A stretch of DNA of 34,780 bases from a virus, in the IMG/VR virus record IMGVR_UViG_3300050821_016370, positions 1 through 34,780 of that record, one strand, 5' to 3'. The notes beneath the pieces were generated by a model that was given only the letters and a program-made list of their open reading frames with translations, ran no database searches and had not been told where the DNA came from. The translations under genes and the position numbers were made by a program. Positions 24,629-31,550 of this stretch are shown here, piece after piece (positions within the stretch are counted from its first letter, which is position 1; the number at the start of each line of letters is the position of its first letter).

Positions 24629-24907
24629 ATGCCTGTAAAAATAGTTTCGTCAGTTCATGGTCTTAACGTACTTGTCGCCCACAGTGTGCAAAAAAATGAA
24701 GAGCATCTGCACCGTATAGATATTGTGGGTTTGTGTGGAAGTTCTAGTCATACAAAGACGTGGACAATAGGAGCTGTGGACGGTGCACGCCCAGATCCGC
24801 CGACGAGTGAAGAGCTGCAAAATACTTTGGACGAGTTTCGTCAAGAAGTAGCGGACCACGCCGCTTGGAAAGAACGTGTTGGGAGAAACGTAGCAAATCT
24901 AAAGTAA
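24629..24907 (+). CDS. Small hypothetical protein at the end of the tail operon
   Basis: The product has 92 residues; GAGGTG (24618-24623) lies 5 nt before ATG 24629. The N-terminal half is beta-like (MPVKIVSSVHGLNVLVAH); the C-terminal half is helical (SEELQNTLDEFRQEVADH). I do not recognise it. Its place directly behind the fibre gene suggests a fibre chaperone or tail-tip accessory, by position only. A strong promoter begins 6 nt after its stop, so it is the last gene of the structural operon. Confidence 0.55.
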   Translation: MPVKIVSSVHGLNVLVAHSVQKNEEHLHRIDIVGLCGSSSHTKTWTIGAVDGARPDPPTSEELQNTLDEFRQEVADHAAWKERVGRNVANLK

Positions 24908-24912
24908 AGGAC

Positions 24913-24941
24913 TTGACATGAAACTTGGGATTTCATATAAT
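24913..24941 (+). promoter_or_regulatory. Perfect consensus sigma-70 promoter
   Basis: TTGACA (24913-24918), 17-bp spacer, TATAAT (24936-24941): 12 of 12 consensus bases at optimal spacing. The spacer contains ATGAAA and TTTCAT (24917-24922 and 24930-24935) as an inverted repeat, a possible operator. Expected start near 24948. Confidence 0.9.
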
Positions 24942-24976
24942 AATCGTGTGGGGTAGGCTGCATGGAAACACCCACG

Positions 24977-25010
24977 AAGCCACCGGAAACAGGTGGCTTT
25001 AATTTTGTCT
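24977..25010 (+). terminator. Terminator or attenuator hairpin in the leader of the exported-protein gene
   Basis: AAGCCACC (24977-24984) pairs with GGTGGCTT (24992-24999) around a 7-nt loop GGAAACA, followed by TTAATTTTGTCT. It lies only about 30-60 nt after the predicted transcription start, so it either ends a short RNA of about 60 nt or attenuates expression of the gene at 25028. Confidence 0.65.
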
Positions 25011-25027
25011 GAAAAAGGAGAAAGTCG

Positions 25028-25501
25028 ATGAAACTGATTGTGTTAGCTGCTTTGCTGCTTTTGGTTGGTGGCATTATACAAGCCGATGAGTTGCCTGTAA
25101 TGCCAGCGGCAAAGTCAGAAGTGGTAATGCCGAAACCAGCAGCTGAGAAGCACAATACGTTGGGTAGACTGCTTACATTGGGTGACGCGACTTTTGCGTT
25201 GTGGGATGTGCGACAGACTCAAGTGCACCAAGCCTCTCCGGGTTTTTATGAGCAGAACCCAATCGCGCGCCCGCTCGTGCACCATCCTGTAGCAAATTAT
25301 GCACTTGCGGGTGTAGAAGTCGTCGTGCTCAAAAAGGTTGGTGACAATTGGCGTGGAAAGTCTGATTGGCGTCACAAGATATGGTGGCTTCCACAGACCG
25401 TAGGAATTGCCGGTCATGTCATTGGTATAGCCACAAGTACAGGTTGGGGGAACCAAACAACTACGAAAAATGTTCTTCGCAACGAAGCCCACAAGCACTA
25501 A
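25028..25501 (+). CDS. Exported protein of a moron-like cassette
   Basis: The product has 157 residues; AAAGGAG stands 8 nt before ATG 25028. An N-terminal signal peptide is clear (MKLIVLAALLLLVGGIIQADE, cleavage probably after ~19). The mature part has a Pro-rich start, then LGDATFALWDVRQTQVHQ, NPIARPLVHHP and two hydrophobic helices (NYALAGVEVVVLKKV; LPQTVGIAGHVIGIATS). This resembles small bacterial envelope proteins with an 'NP-x-x-R-P' motif rather than virion or lysis proteins; I cannot name the family with certainty. With its own consensus promoter and leader hairpin between the tail and replication operons, it looks like a moron that may change the host envelope. A holin/spanin role cannot be excluded. 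Confidence 0.6.
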   Translation: MKLIVLAALLLLVGGIIQADELPVMPAAKSEVVMPKPAAEKHNTLGRLLTLGDATFALWDVRQTQVHQASPGFYEQNPIARPLVHHPVANYALAGVEVVVLKKVGDNWRGKSDWRHKIWWLPQTVGIAGHVIGIATSTGWGNQTTTKNVLRNEAHKH

Positions 25502-25507
25502 ACTTTG

Positions 25508-25544
25508 TATAATAACTGTGAAGCGGCCACGGGAAGAAGCCGCT
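25508..25544 (+). promoter_or_regulatory. -10 element and 5' hairpin before the helicase gene
   Basis: TATAAT (25508-25513), preceded by TTTG as at 5331, lies 7 nt after the upstream stop; no good -35 is visible. AGCGGC (25522-25527) pairs with GCCGCT (25539-25544), so an mRNA starting near 25520 would begin with a stem-loop. The SD AAAAGGAAG follows. Confidence 0.45.
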
Positions 25545-25560
25545 AGAAAAGGAAGTCGCC

Positions 25561-27060
25561 GTGGCGGAAATGGTGAAAGTAGTTCTAGGGAATAGAACTG
25601 CCAAGCTAGTACGTCCGTACCCGTACGAAGTTTTTTCCGAGCATTTGAAGTTCAGAGTCGATGGCGCCGACTACATGCCCAAAGTGAAGTCGGGTGAGTG
25701 GGACGGTTACATCAAGATGTTGAAATTTGACTCTATGGGTGCTGGATTGTTTCTGGCCATGCGTGAGAAGTTGGCAAAAGCTGCAGAGTGCCAATTTGTC
25801 GTGCAAGACATCCGCCGTCAGCCAGAAATGAAACATTCGGGTGTCGTGTCCGACCGGACGTACCAGACCGAGTGTGTCGAGAAAATGGTCCAAGCCAAGA
25901 CTGGTGGACTCATTCTCAACGCTACAGGTACGGGAAAAACGTACATAGCGGGAATGTATTTCAGCCGTCTGGTCAAAACCGGAGTGTTCCTCGTTGACGA
26001 ACTAACGCTTTTGAAGCAAGCACAGATTGAGTTGTCAAGAGTGATGGGTGAAGATGTCGGGCAGGTTGGTAAAGGAGTCTTCGACCCTAAGCGAATAACC
26101 GTAGCGACTGTCCAAACGATGCATCTGCATAAAAAAGACCCGCGGTTTCTCCCGTGGGCCAGAAATCTGGAATCTATCATCATAGACGAGGTTCATCTGG
26201 CCATGAACCGTCGTAACTTTGAAACGGTGTCGTCCATTCGCCCGCCAGTCGTATTTGGCCTAACGGCCACACTTGAGTTGAGAAAAGCTCGTGTCGCGTT
26301 GCAATCCTATAATTTGTGCGGCCCGGTACTTTTTGATTACCCGCTTGAGCGGGGAGTTCAGGAAGGGTACCTGTCTCCGGGAATGGCGGTGTTTGTCGAC
26401 TTTGAAAACGACTTTGAAAAGCAGGGAGGTCGCTGGCGGTTTTTTAACAAAGGAGCGTCAGCGAAAGAGTACACAACCGCCATTGCCGAAAATCAGCAGC
26501 GCAACGCCTTGATTTGTAGCTTGATTCGAGAAGCCGTTAGGAGAGAGAAGTTCGTTATCGTATTGGTCGAGCGAATCAAGCACATTCAGCTGCTACACGA
26601 CGCGTTGATGGACGTTCCGCACCGCGTCGTGTGCGGCTTGAAAAAGGTCGAAGACCGACTAAACTCCCGCAAGTTGTTTGAAGAGGGAAAGATTAAGCTG
26701 ATAATTGCCAATCGTGTTTTCAAAAAAGGGATAGACATAAAGAAAGTCAACGTCATTCTGGACGCAGCGGCCATGCGAAACAAGAACGATGCAGTCCAAA
26801 AATATGGCCGGGGAATCAGAATGTGCGAAGGCAAAGCCGGTCTAATTTACATCGACATTTACGACAAGACTCCTGCCGGAGCCAAGCAGCGCCACCGATT
26901 CGAAACGTCTGCCGAAAGCAGGAGAGCGGCTCTGAAGAGCCGGGGTATCGTCAGTGGACGAGCCAACGCCGGTATGGACCCACAGAGAATCTTTGACCGG
27001 GCCGAGCTTGAGCTGAAGAAGCTAATTGATGCCCTGCCCAAGAAGGAGAACGCCGCATGA
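25561..27060 (+). CDS. Superfamily 2 DNA helicase, UvsW-like
   Basis: This 499-residue protein has the SF2 motifs in order: Walker A NATGTGKT near residues 119-126, DEVH near 209, TAT near 235 (GLTATLEL), and motif VI YGRGIR near 414, ahead of the C-terminal RecA-like domain end. The N-terminal ~90 residues (FRVDGADYMPKVKSGEWDGY) match the small N-terminal domain of T4 UvsW. UvsW unwinds branched DNA and R-loops and helps shift replication from origin- to recombination-dependent modes. The start is GTG 25561 behind AAAAGGAAG. It overlaps the following small gene by ATGA, as a translationally coupled pair. Confidence 0.85.
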   Translation: MAEMVKVVLGNRTAKLVRPYPYEVFSEHLKFRVDGADYMPKVKSGEWDGYIKMLKFDSMGAGLFLAMREKLAKAAECQFVVQDIRRQPEMKHSGVVSDRTYQTECVEKMVQAKTGGLILNATGTGKTYIAGMYFSRLVKTGVFLVDELTLLKQAQIELSRVMGEDVGQVGKGVFDPKRITVATVQTMHLHKKDPRFLPWARNLESIIIDEVHLAMNRRNFETVSSIRPPVVFGLTATLELRKARVALQSYNLCGPVLFDYPLERGVQEGYLSPGMAVFVDFENDFEKQGGRWRFFNKGASAKEYTTAIAENQQRNALICSLIREAVRREKFVIVLVERIKHIQLLHDALMDVPHRVVCGLKKVEDRLNSRKLFEEGKIKLIIANRVFKKGIDIKKVNVILDAAAMRNKNDAVQKYGRGIRMCEGKAGLIYIDIYDKTPAGAKQRHRFETSAESRRAALKSRGIVSGRANAGMDPQRIFDRAELELKKLIDALPKKENAA

Positions 27061-27167
27061 GCTGCCAGAACGTACCGAGTAGCAATGTTATCCTTCTGCT
27101 GTGGATGTCTTTTTGGCTTTGTGCTGGTTACTTTACAGGTCTTAGAGATGGGCGACGAGGCAAATGA
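27057..27167 (+). CDS. 36-residue single-pass membrane peptide
   Basis: The ATG overlaps the helicase stop (ATGA), and AAGGAG lies 10 nt upstream within the helicase gene. The peptide has one hydrophobic segment (VILLLWMSFWLCAGYF) and a positively charged end (GLRDGRRGK), which predicts the C-terminus inside. I know no function. Coupling to the helicase and a good SD support that it is real despite its length. Confidence 0.5.
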   Translation: MSCQNVPSSNVILLLWMSFWLCAGYFTGLRDGRRGK

Positions 27168-27238
27168 GCCGTAAAACCAGAAAAACCAAAAAACTAAGCG
27201 AAGCTGGTCAGCGAGCCGTACCCAGAAGCCTTAATTAG
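27164..27238 (+). CDS. 24-residue basic peptide
   Basis: The ATG overlaps the stop of the preceding membrane peptide (ATGA), and GAGG lies 5-6 nt upstream. The peptide has nine Lys/Arg residues (MSRKTRKTKKLSEAGQRAV). Its size makes chance hard to exclude; the coupling and SD are the only support. Confidence 0.35.
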   Translation: MSRKTRKTKKLSEAGQRAVPRSLN

Positions 27239-27270
27239 TAACTGAACTTAGCAGAAGGACTATTGCCTAT

Positions 27271-27795
27271 ATGCCCAATGACAGTGAAGAAAGAATATTA
27301 AGGCAGCGGGTCTTCGAGGTGCAGGGGCTAGTCGATAAAGCCCTGCAGAAGCACTTCGGCTGTCGTCTGTGGAAGCTAAAAAAGCCTGTTGACCAGTTGC
27401 GCCTTGTGGTGTTCCAGTTGTGGGCCGAGAAATACCATACTTCTGTAGATGAGGTCGTCGAGATAGTGGTAACGTATTTCAGACGACTGATGTCCAAGAA
27501 GTTGCGTCATGCGCCGATTTTCGGCGCAACGATAGCCACAGTGACGGGCCAGCACGCCGAGAAAATCCTGCAAGACACTTTGCTCAAGAGGAACTCAGAC
27601 CGGGAACGAGACTGGTTGCAAAGCGAGCGAGATCGCCAGCTGCGACTGCTGGTTGCCAAGCCCGTCGACCAGCTACACGCCTCAGCAGAAAATTCTTTCC
27701 TGAAAAATTACAGCAAGACTGTAAAACAGGGACAGGTCCAGTCGAAATCAAAAGAGCTTCTGACCCGGAGACGGTTCAGGGGAACGCCGTGGTAA
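27271..27795 (+). CDS. Hypothetical helical basic protein next to the repeat array
   Basis: The product has 174 residues; AGAAGGA lies rather far (13 nt) before ATG 27271. It is predicted to be nearly all helix, basic in total and rich in Arg/Lys at the end (KSKELLTRRRFRGTPW). It contains no motif I recognise. It is the gene directly next to the array of boxes starting 18 nt after its stop, and a small basic helical protein would suit DNA binding; that it binds the array is only a guess from adjacency. Confidence 0.55.
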   Translation: MPNDSEERILRQRVFEVQGLVDKALQKHFGCRLWKLKKPVDQLRLVVFQLWAEKYHTSVDEVVEIVVTYFRRLMSKKLRHAPIFGATIATVTGQHAEKILQDTLLKRNSDRERDWLQSERDRQLRLLVAKPVDQLHASAENSFLKNYSKTVKQGQVQSKSKELLTRRRFRGTPW

Positions 27796-27812
27796 AGTTT
27801 TCCAAGTCGAAA

Positions 27813-28810
27813 GTGAGTGCCGTAGCAGATGAGAGACCCGAGTTGCGAGAGTTGTGCCGGCAAGATTGTGCGATTCGACAAAGTAGTGAGTACCGCAACA
27901 GACGAAAGATTCGTGCCTTGGGTGTCGTACCGTACTCAATGAAAGGTTCGTGGCTGCGGAGTGTACCGTGATTCTTGAAAGATTTGGCTAGTTAGCGCGT
28001 ACCGTGGAAATGGAAAGATTCGCCCTAGAAAGTGAGTGCCGTGACAGCTGAGAAATTCATTACTTGGGTGTCGTACCGTAATAAATGAAAGGTTCGAACA
28101 ATTTGTGGGTACCGGAGTAGGAGGAAAGATTCGTTGAAGACAAGTGTACCGAAAGCGAGGAAAGATTCGGCGCCAAAGAGAGTACCGAGGTTGCTGAAAG
28201 ATTCAGCACCGGGGAGTGTACCAAGTCTAGTGAAAGATTCGAATTGAACGCGCGTACCGTGGCAGATGAAAGATTTGTATGCAATGTGGGTACCGAGAAG
28301 TGTGAAAGAACCGTCGGCCGTGAGTGTATCGAGTTGTCGGAGTGATTCGGTAGTGGGGAGTTGTTCCGCAAAATGGAGAAAGATTCGTACCCACAGAGTG
28401 TTCCGACACCAGGCGAAAGATTCATGCAGATGGGGAGTATCGTCACAGGCGAAAGATTCGACACCCCTGAGAGTTCCACATGCGGCGAAAGATTCGCTAC
28501 TGAAGTGAGTACCGGATGTAGTGAAAGATTTGCTACCTACGATAGTACCGAGAGTCAGGAAAGATTTGTGAAATGAGAGTTGTACCGACGGGGTTGGAAA
28601 GAGTCGCAACGAGCAGTGAGTGCCACAGTTCCAGAACGAACCGCCGGTCTGGAGAGTATCGATCCACCGTAGTGAGTCGTCGAAGTAGGTGGGTATCGTC
28701 AATCAAGAATGAATCGTTGCATCTGTGGGTTCCGGAAAGGTTGGAATGATTCGTGAGAGTACGCGTTGTGTCGTGGGAATACGAAAGAATCGTAATTGGT
28801 AAGAGTGCCG
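27813..28810 (+). repeat. Array of two alternating 10-bp boxes, one box every 18-19 bp
   Basis: The whole gap between the genes ending at 27795 and starting at 28823 is filled by about 54 boxes that alternate between A (consensus GAAAGATTCG) and B (consensus GWGWGTACCG, W = A/T). Examples of A: 27904-27913, 28013-28022, 28124-28133, 28160-28169, 28232-28241, 28451-28460, 28487-28496. Examples of B: 27886-27895, 27959-27968, 28105-28114, 28178-28187, 28505-28514. Ends of successive boxes are 18 nt apart, sometimes 19, with one irregular step near 28760; the pair period averages about 36.6 bp. The 8-9 nt between boxes are not conserved. The last B box (28801-28810) touches the SD of the next gene. 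No gene, terminator or promoter is evident. It may be an origin, a partition site or another multi-site protein target. Confidence 0.9.
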
Positions 28811-28822
28811 AGGAATACGAAA

Positions 28823-28984
28823 ATGGCTATTCTGAGAAAGCAGATTCAAGAAGCAACGCAAGCAGTAGAGACGCTTGCTACCAGTCAGGTCGGTTCACCC
28901 AGCCAAAAGAAAGAAGCTTTGAGTGAATTGCAAGACCTGATTGAGAACTACATGGAAGAGCTTGCCAAGCAAGCAGGAGACTGA
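28823..28984 (+). CDS. Small helical protein after the array
   Basis: The product has 53 residues from ATG 28823, chosen because GAGGA (28810-28814) lies 8 nt upstream; a TTG further up would read into the array. It is almost entirely charged helix (MAILRKQIQEATQAVETL, KKEALSELQDLIENYMEEL), probably a coiled coil. No family is recognised. It is the first gene of the replication operon. Confidence 0.6.
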   Translation: MAILRKQIQEATQAVETLATSQVGSPSQKKEALSELQDLIENYMEELAKQAGD

Positions 28985-28986
28985 AC

Positions 28987-29229
28987 ATGAGAAAGATAGT
29001 TGGTACGATTTGTTTGGTAGCGGTATGGGTTGTCGCGTTTTGGCTTTTGTCATTGAAGCACTCCAAGGTTCAGGCTATGGAGTACCAAGAGGTCAAGCCG
29101 TACAAATTTGCAGAGGTGCCTGGTTTCGGCGCAGAGATTTACAAAGGAGTGCACGAAGGTTGTGAGTATTACGTAGCCGAATCAACATATCGTGGTGTTT
29201 CCATCGCTCTAGGTCGTGGCTGTAAGTAA
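28987..29229 (+). CDS. Small exported or membrane-anchored protein
   Basis: The product has 80 residues; AGGAG stands 8-9 nt before ATG 28987. The N-terminal ~22 residues form a hydrophobic segment after MRK (IVGTICLVAVWVVAFWLLSL), followed by KVQA-ME, a possible signal-peptidase site. The mature part has two Cys residues (GCEYYV and GRGCK) that could form a disulfide outside the cytoplasm. Unknown function; small exported proteins in early regions sometimes act on the host envelope or on superinfection, but nothing here shows that. Confidence 0.58.
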   Translation: MRKIVGTICLVAVWVVAFWLLSLKHSKVQAMEYQEVKPYKFAEVPGFGAEIYKGVHEGCEYYVAESTYRGVSIALGRGCK

Positions 29230-29263
29230 AAACGCATTGTGCTTTTGAGGGGAGCCCAGCCAC

Positions 29264-30613
29264 GTGGCAGGAGAATATTTTGAGGACCCAAATTTTCAAG
29301 ACGAGTTGGTCAGGTTCCTTGTACACGACCGGAACTTTTTGCGCGATTACTCGGCGATGCTTGACCCAGACGACTTTCTGCCGAAAGATAAAATTGAGAA
29401 AAAAGAACGCTACTACGTAGCCAAGACCGCGTTAGAGTTCTGGCGGTTGTACAGAGAGCCAGTACAAAAGCTACTGCGGTCCGAAATGCTGCACATGGCC
29501 GAGGTTGAAAAGCTTGGAGTAGACCAGCTGGGTCGCCTGAACCTTTACGTGGGCCGGATGCTCAACAGTAGCGCGCTCAAGGCCGGTACTGTACTGGGTC
29601 AGAAAATCCTACAGTACAAAAAAGAGCGAGCCAAGGCTGCTGCCATTTCCCAGATGTTCGAGTTGTCGTCGAAAGGATTACTGACCGATGAAGCCTGGAT
29701 AAAGATGTGCCAAGACGGCCTGTCTCTGTACAAGTCCAAGTTCAGGATGACCGATTACTGGCAAGAACTAGACGCGCGTATCGCGCGTAGAGCAATTCAG
29801 AACCAGCGGCAGAGATTCCCATATTTGCTGATAGAGCCGTTCGACCAGATGGTTCATGCCATAGGTAGGGGCCACATAGGGCTGGCCATGGCCCCTTGGA
29901 AACGGGGTAAGAGTCTTTTTCTACAGTGGGTCGCTTTTGCCTACGTCATACAAGGATTGCGGGTAGCGTACTGGACTCTGGAAGACCCTATGGATGACGT
30001 AGAGGACCGGTTCGACGCGTGCGTCACTTGTCTTCCGGTCAAAGAGTTACACGAGAGTGAAGAAAAAGTCAGGCGGCGTTTCGCTTGGGTCAGAAAGTCC
30101 ATCCGGTCGAAACTGAAAATCTACGACGGAACTGACGGCAAAGTTCCCATTCGAAAAATCGAAGACGTTCACGAGCGAGAAGCCAACGCCGGGTTCCATT
30201 CTGACGTAACGATAGTCGATTACGACGACGAGGTCAAACCGCCCGACAGTAAAAAAGAAAAACACGAGCAGCAAGCCGACATCTATTCTGAGTACAGAGC
30301 GTATCTGGGCCGGACTCAGCAGTTCGGTTGGATAGCTAGCCAGACGGGGCGTGACACCCAGAACCTAAAAATAATCGCCGGGTCCAAAATTGCCGACGCC
30401 ATCGGTAAGGTACGGAAAGCGCACATGGTGCTGGGTTTGGGCGTGGGGGACTGGGGAGAAGAATCTATCTACATGTACGTTGACGCCCATAGGTCGGATG
30501 CATCACGGCGGGGTTGTAACATCATGACCAACAAGAACCAGATGGCCTTTTACGATAGAGATGCGACTATGGCCAAGTTGCTGAAAATGGACACGTCTCA
30601 GGAGGATGTATGA
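29264..30613 (+). CDS. Replicative DNA helicase, DnaB/gp41-like
   Basis: This 449-residue protein starts at GTG 29264 behind GAGGGGAG. The N-terminal helical domain (residues ~1-150) resembles the DnaB/T4 gp41 N domain. The RecA-like domain shows Walker A APWKRGKS near 209-216 (with Lys215 and Ser216), a following helix (LFLQWVAFAYVIQGLRVAYW) ending in the usual 'V-x-Y-x-T-L-E' strand, and Walker B VTIVDYDDE near 315. SQTGRD near 365 matches the DnaB H3 'Q' motif. It should unwind DNA at the fork as a hexamer with the primase at 31550. It is coupled by ATGA to the next gene. Confidence 0.8.
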   Translation: MAGEYFEDPNFQDELVRFLVHDRNFLRDYSAMLDPDDFLPKDKIEKKERYYVAKTALEFWRLYREPVQKLLRSEMLHMAEVEKLGVDQLGRLNLYVGRMLNSSALKAGTVLGQKILQYKKERAKAAAISQMFELSSKGLLTDEAWIKMCQDGLSLYKSKFRMTDYWQELDARIARRAIQNQRQRFPYLLIEPFDQMVHAIGRGHIGLAMAPWKRGKSLFLQWVAFAYVIQGLRVAYWTLEDPMDDVEDRFDACVTCLPVKELHESEEKVRRRFAWVRKSIRSKLKIYDGTDGKVPIRKIEDVHEREANAGFHSDVTIVDYDDEVKPPDSKKEKHEQQADIYSEYRAYLGRTQQFGWIASQTGRDTQNLKIIAGSKIADAIGKVRKAHMVLGLGVGDWGEESIYMYVDAHRSDASRRGCNIMTNKNQMAFYDRDATMAKLLKMDTSQEDV

Positions 30614-30801
30614 AGGTTGTAGTTACTATTGACCATGCTCTAATCGTCGACATGATTCATGCTCATTTGGTTTCCAAACTCGGCGAAGACGCAACGCCGT
30701 CCAAAGAAAATATAAAAGTCCTGGTCAGGTCGAAACAAAACTACCGTGACAAAAGCTGGGAACAAGGGGAGTTGCAAGTGACTTATGAAGGTGACGTATG
30801 A
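30610..30801 (+). CDS. Small protein coupled to the helicase gene
   Basis: The product has 63 residues; the start overlaps the helicase stop (ATGA) and AGGAGG lies in the end of the helicase gene just ahead. The layout is a beta strand, a helix (DHALIVDMIHAHLVSKLG) and further strands (IKVLVRSKQ; LQVTYEGDV), a compact alpha/beta fold. No family recognised. Confidence 0.6.
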   Translation: MKVVVTIDHALIVDMIHAHLVSKLGEDATPSKENIKVLVRSKQNYRDKSWEQGELQVTYEGDV

Positions 30802-31019
30802 GCCAAATTTTAGATTTGCCGACGCGAATGACTAAAGAAGAGTGGTGTAGACTTGTGGAGGTTGGCGCGTTTCAAGATTTGTCTGCCGAGTTGCCCGATA
30901 GTTTCTTGCTCTATGGACAATGGATGCGCGCCAAGATTGGGTTCAAAGGAAAGGTCTACATGGCGTCGGGTTGGAACTTTGGTGGGAAGCCGGTTGTTGA
31001 ATTGGTGGAGGTTCTGTAA
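30798..31019 (+). CDS. Small hypothetical protein
   Basis: The product has 73 residues; it overlaps the preceding gene by ATGA and the following by TAATG. An N-terminal helix (TKEEWCRLVEVGAF) is followed by beta strands (KVYMASGWNFGGKPVVELVE). I recognise no family; coupling on both sides supports that it is expressed with the replication genes. Confidence 0.6.
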   Translation: MSQILDLPTRMTKEEWCRLVEVGAFQDLSAELPDSFLLYGQWMRAKIGFKGKVYMASGWNFGGKPVVELVEVL

Positions 31020-31249
31020 TGGACGGTTTCTACCAGCTAGACATCGACACGAAGTGGACCATTATTTTGCTTAAGAATTCAAACGGAGGTGCCACGTCCT
31101 TTCTTGTGGAGGACTACGTGCACGCACGGTATTCAGGTTGCACTCACGTTACCATTGGTGTCGGTGCCGCGCGTTTTACGGACAAAGATGGTAAGGCGCA
31201 TGTCGTGGTGAACTTGGGCCTTGAAGCCATCGAGGAGAAAACGAAGTGA
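31019..31249 (+). CDS. Small beta-rich hypothetical protein
   Basis: The product has 76 residues; its ATG shares a base with the preceding stop (TAATG) and GGAGG is just upstream. Strands predominate (KWTIILLKN, HVTIGVGAARFT, AHVVVNLGLEAI). No motif recognised. The end overlaps the next gene by 4 nt (GTGA). Confidence 0.6.
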   Translation: MDGFYQLDIDTKWTIILLKNSNGGATSFLVEDYVHARYSGCTHVTIGVGAARFTDKDGKAHVVVNLGLEAIEEKTK

Positions 31250-31383
31250 TTCGAGGAGAACGGAGAACCAAGCCAAGAGCCAGGAAGGACCGTCGTCAGC
31301 GGGTTCGAACGCCGGGGACCTTGAAAAAGGTCGAAGACACGACGTACGCCGCTCTGAGAAAGCTTGAGGAGAAAAAGAAATAA
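31246..31383 (+). CDS. 45-residue strongly basic protein
   Basis: GTG 31246 overlaps the previous stop (GTGA), with GAGGAG about 12 nt upstream. Over a third of residues are Lys/Arg (RGERRTKPRARKDRRQRV), with a helical end (YAALRKLEEKKK). It may bind nucleic acid by charge. Evidence is the SD and 4-nt and 1-nt overlaps with its neighbours. Confidence 0.5.
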   Translation: MIRGERRTKPRARKDRRQRVRTPGTLKKVEDTTYAALRKLEEKKK

Positions 31384-31550
31384 TGGATATTCCGGCAGCT
31401 TACGACACCGCTGAGAAGGTTTGTAAAGAGTGGCTTGTAACGACGGATGGCTCTGTAGATGCGGGTATGCGGAGAATAGGTACTGAAAGATTCGAGAAGT
31501 GGGTTCTGGAAGTAGAAGCCGTGTTGGAAAAGAACAATCCGAGAGAGTGA
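31383..31550 (+). CDS. 55-residue helical protein
   Basis: ATG 31383 shares a base with the previous stop (TAATG); AGCTTGAGGAG lies upstream in the end of the preceding gene. The sequence (AAYDTAEKVCKEWL, TERFEKWVLEVEAVLEK) is helical and acidic. Its stop overlaps the primase ATG by one base. No family recognised. It contains one exact A-box (31485-31494), here read as TERFE. Confidence 0.55.
   Translation: MDIPAAYDTAEKVCKEWLVTTDGSVDAGMRRIGTERFEKWVLEVEAVLEKNNPRE

Noticed and set aside
27789-27971. 60-codon + strand ORF starting at GTG 27789
   Set aside because: It lies inside the box array, its sequence follows the repeat units, and it has no SD.
28025-28702. Reverse-strand gene with 12-residue repeats
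   Set aside because: TTG start without SD, all other genes on the + strand, and 19-nt steps change the frame within the array; the open frame is a side effect of a period close to a multiple of three. Kept as a finding only for the grouping of the steps.
27813-28810. CRISPR array
   Set aside because: The conserved boxes are only 10 bp and the variable parts 8-9 bp, two boxes alternate, and no cas genes are present.
31485-31494. An exact A box inside a small gene as an outlying array site
   Set aside because: It is a single copy without a B box at the right distance and encodes sense codons; similar A-like decamers occur by chance in other genes.
31499-31549. Longer primase N-terminus
   Set aside because: It would lie on top of the well-supported 55-residue gene; ATG 31550 couples to that gene's stop and has its own SD.
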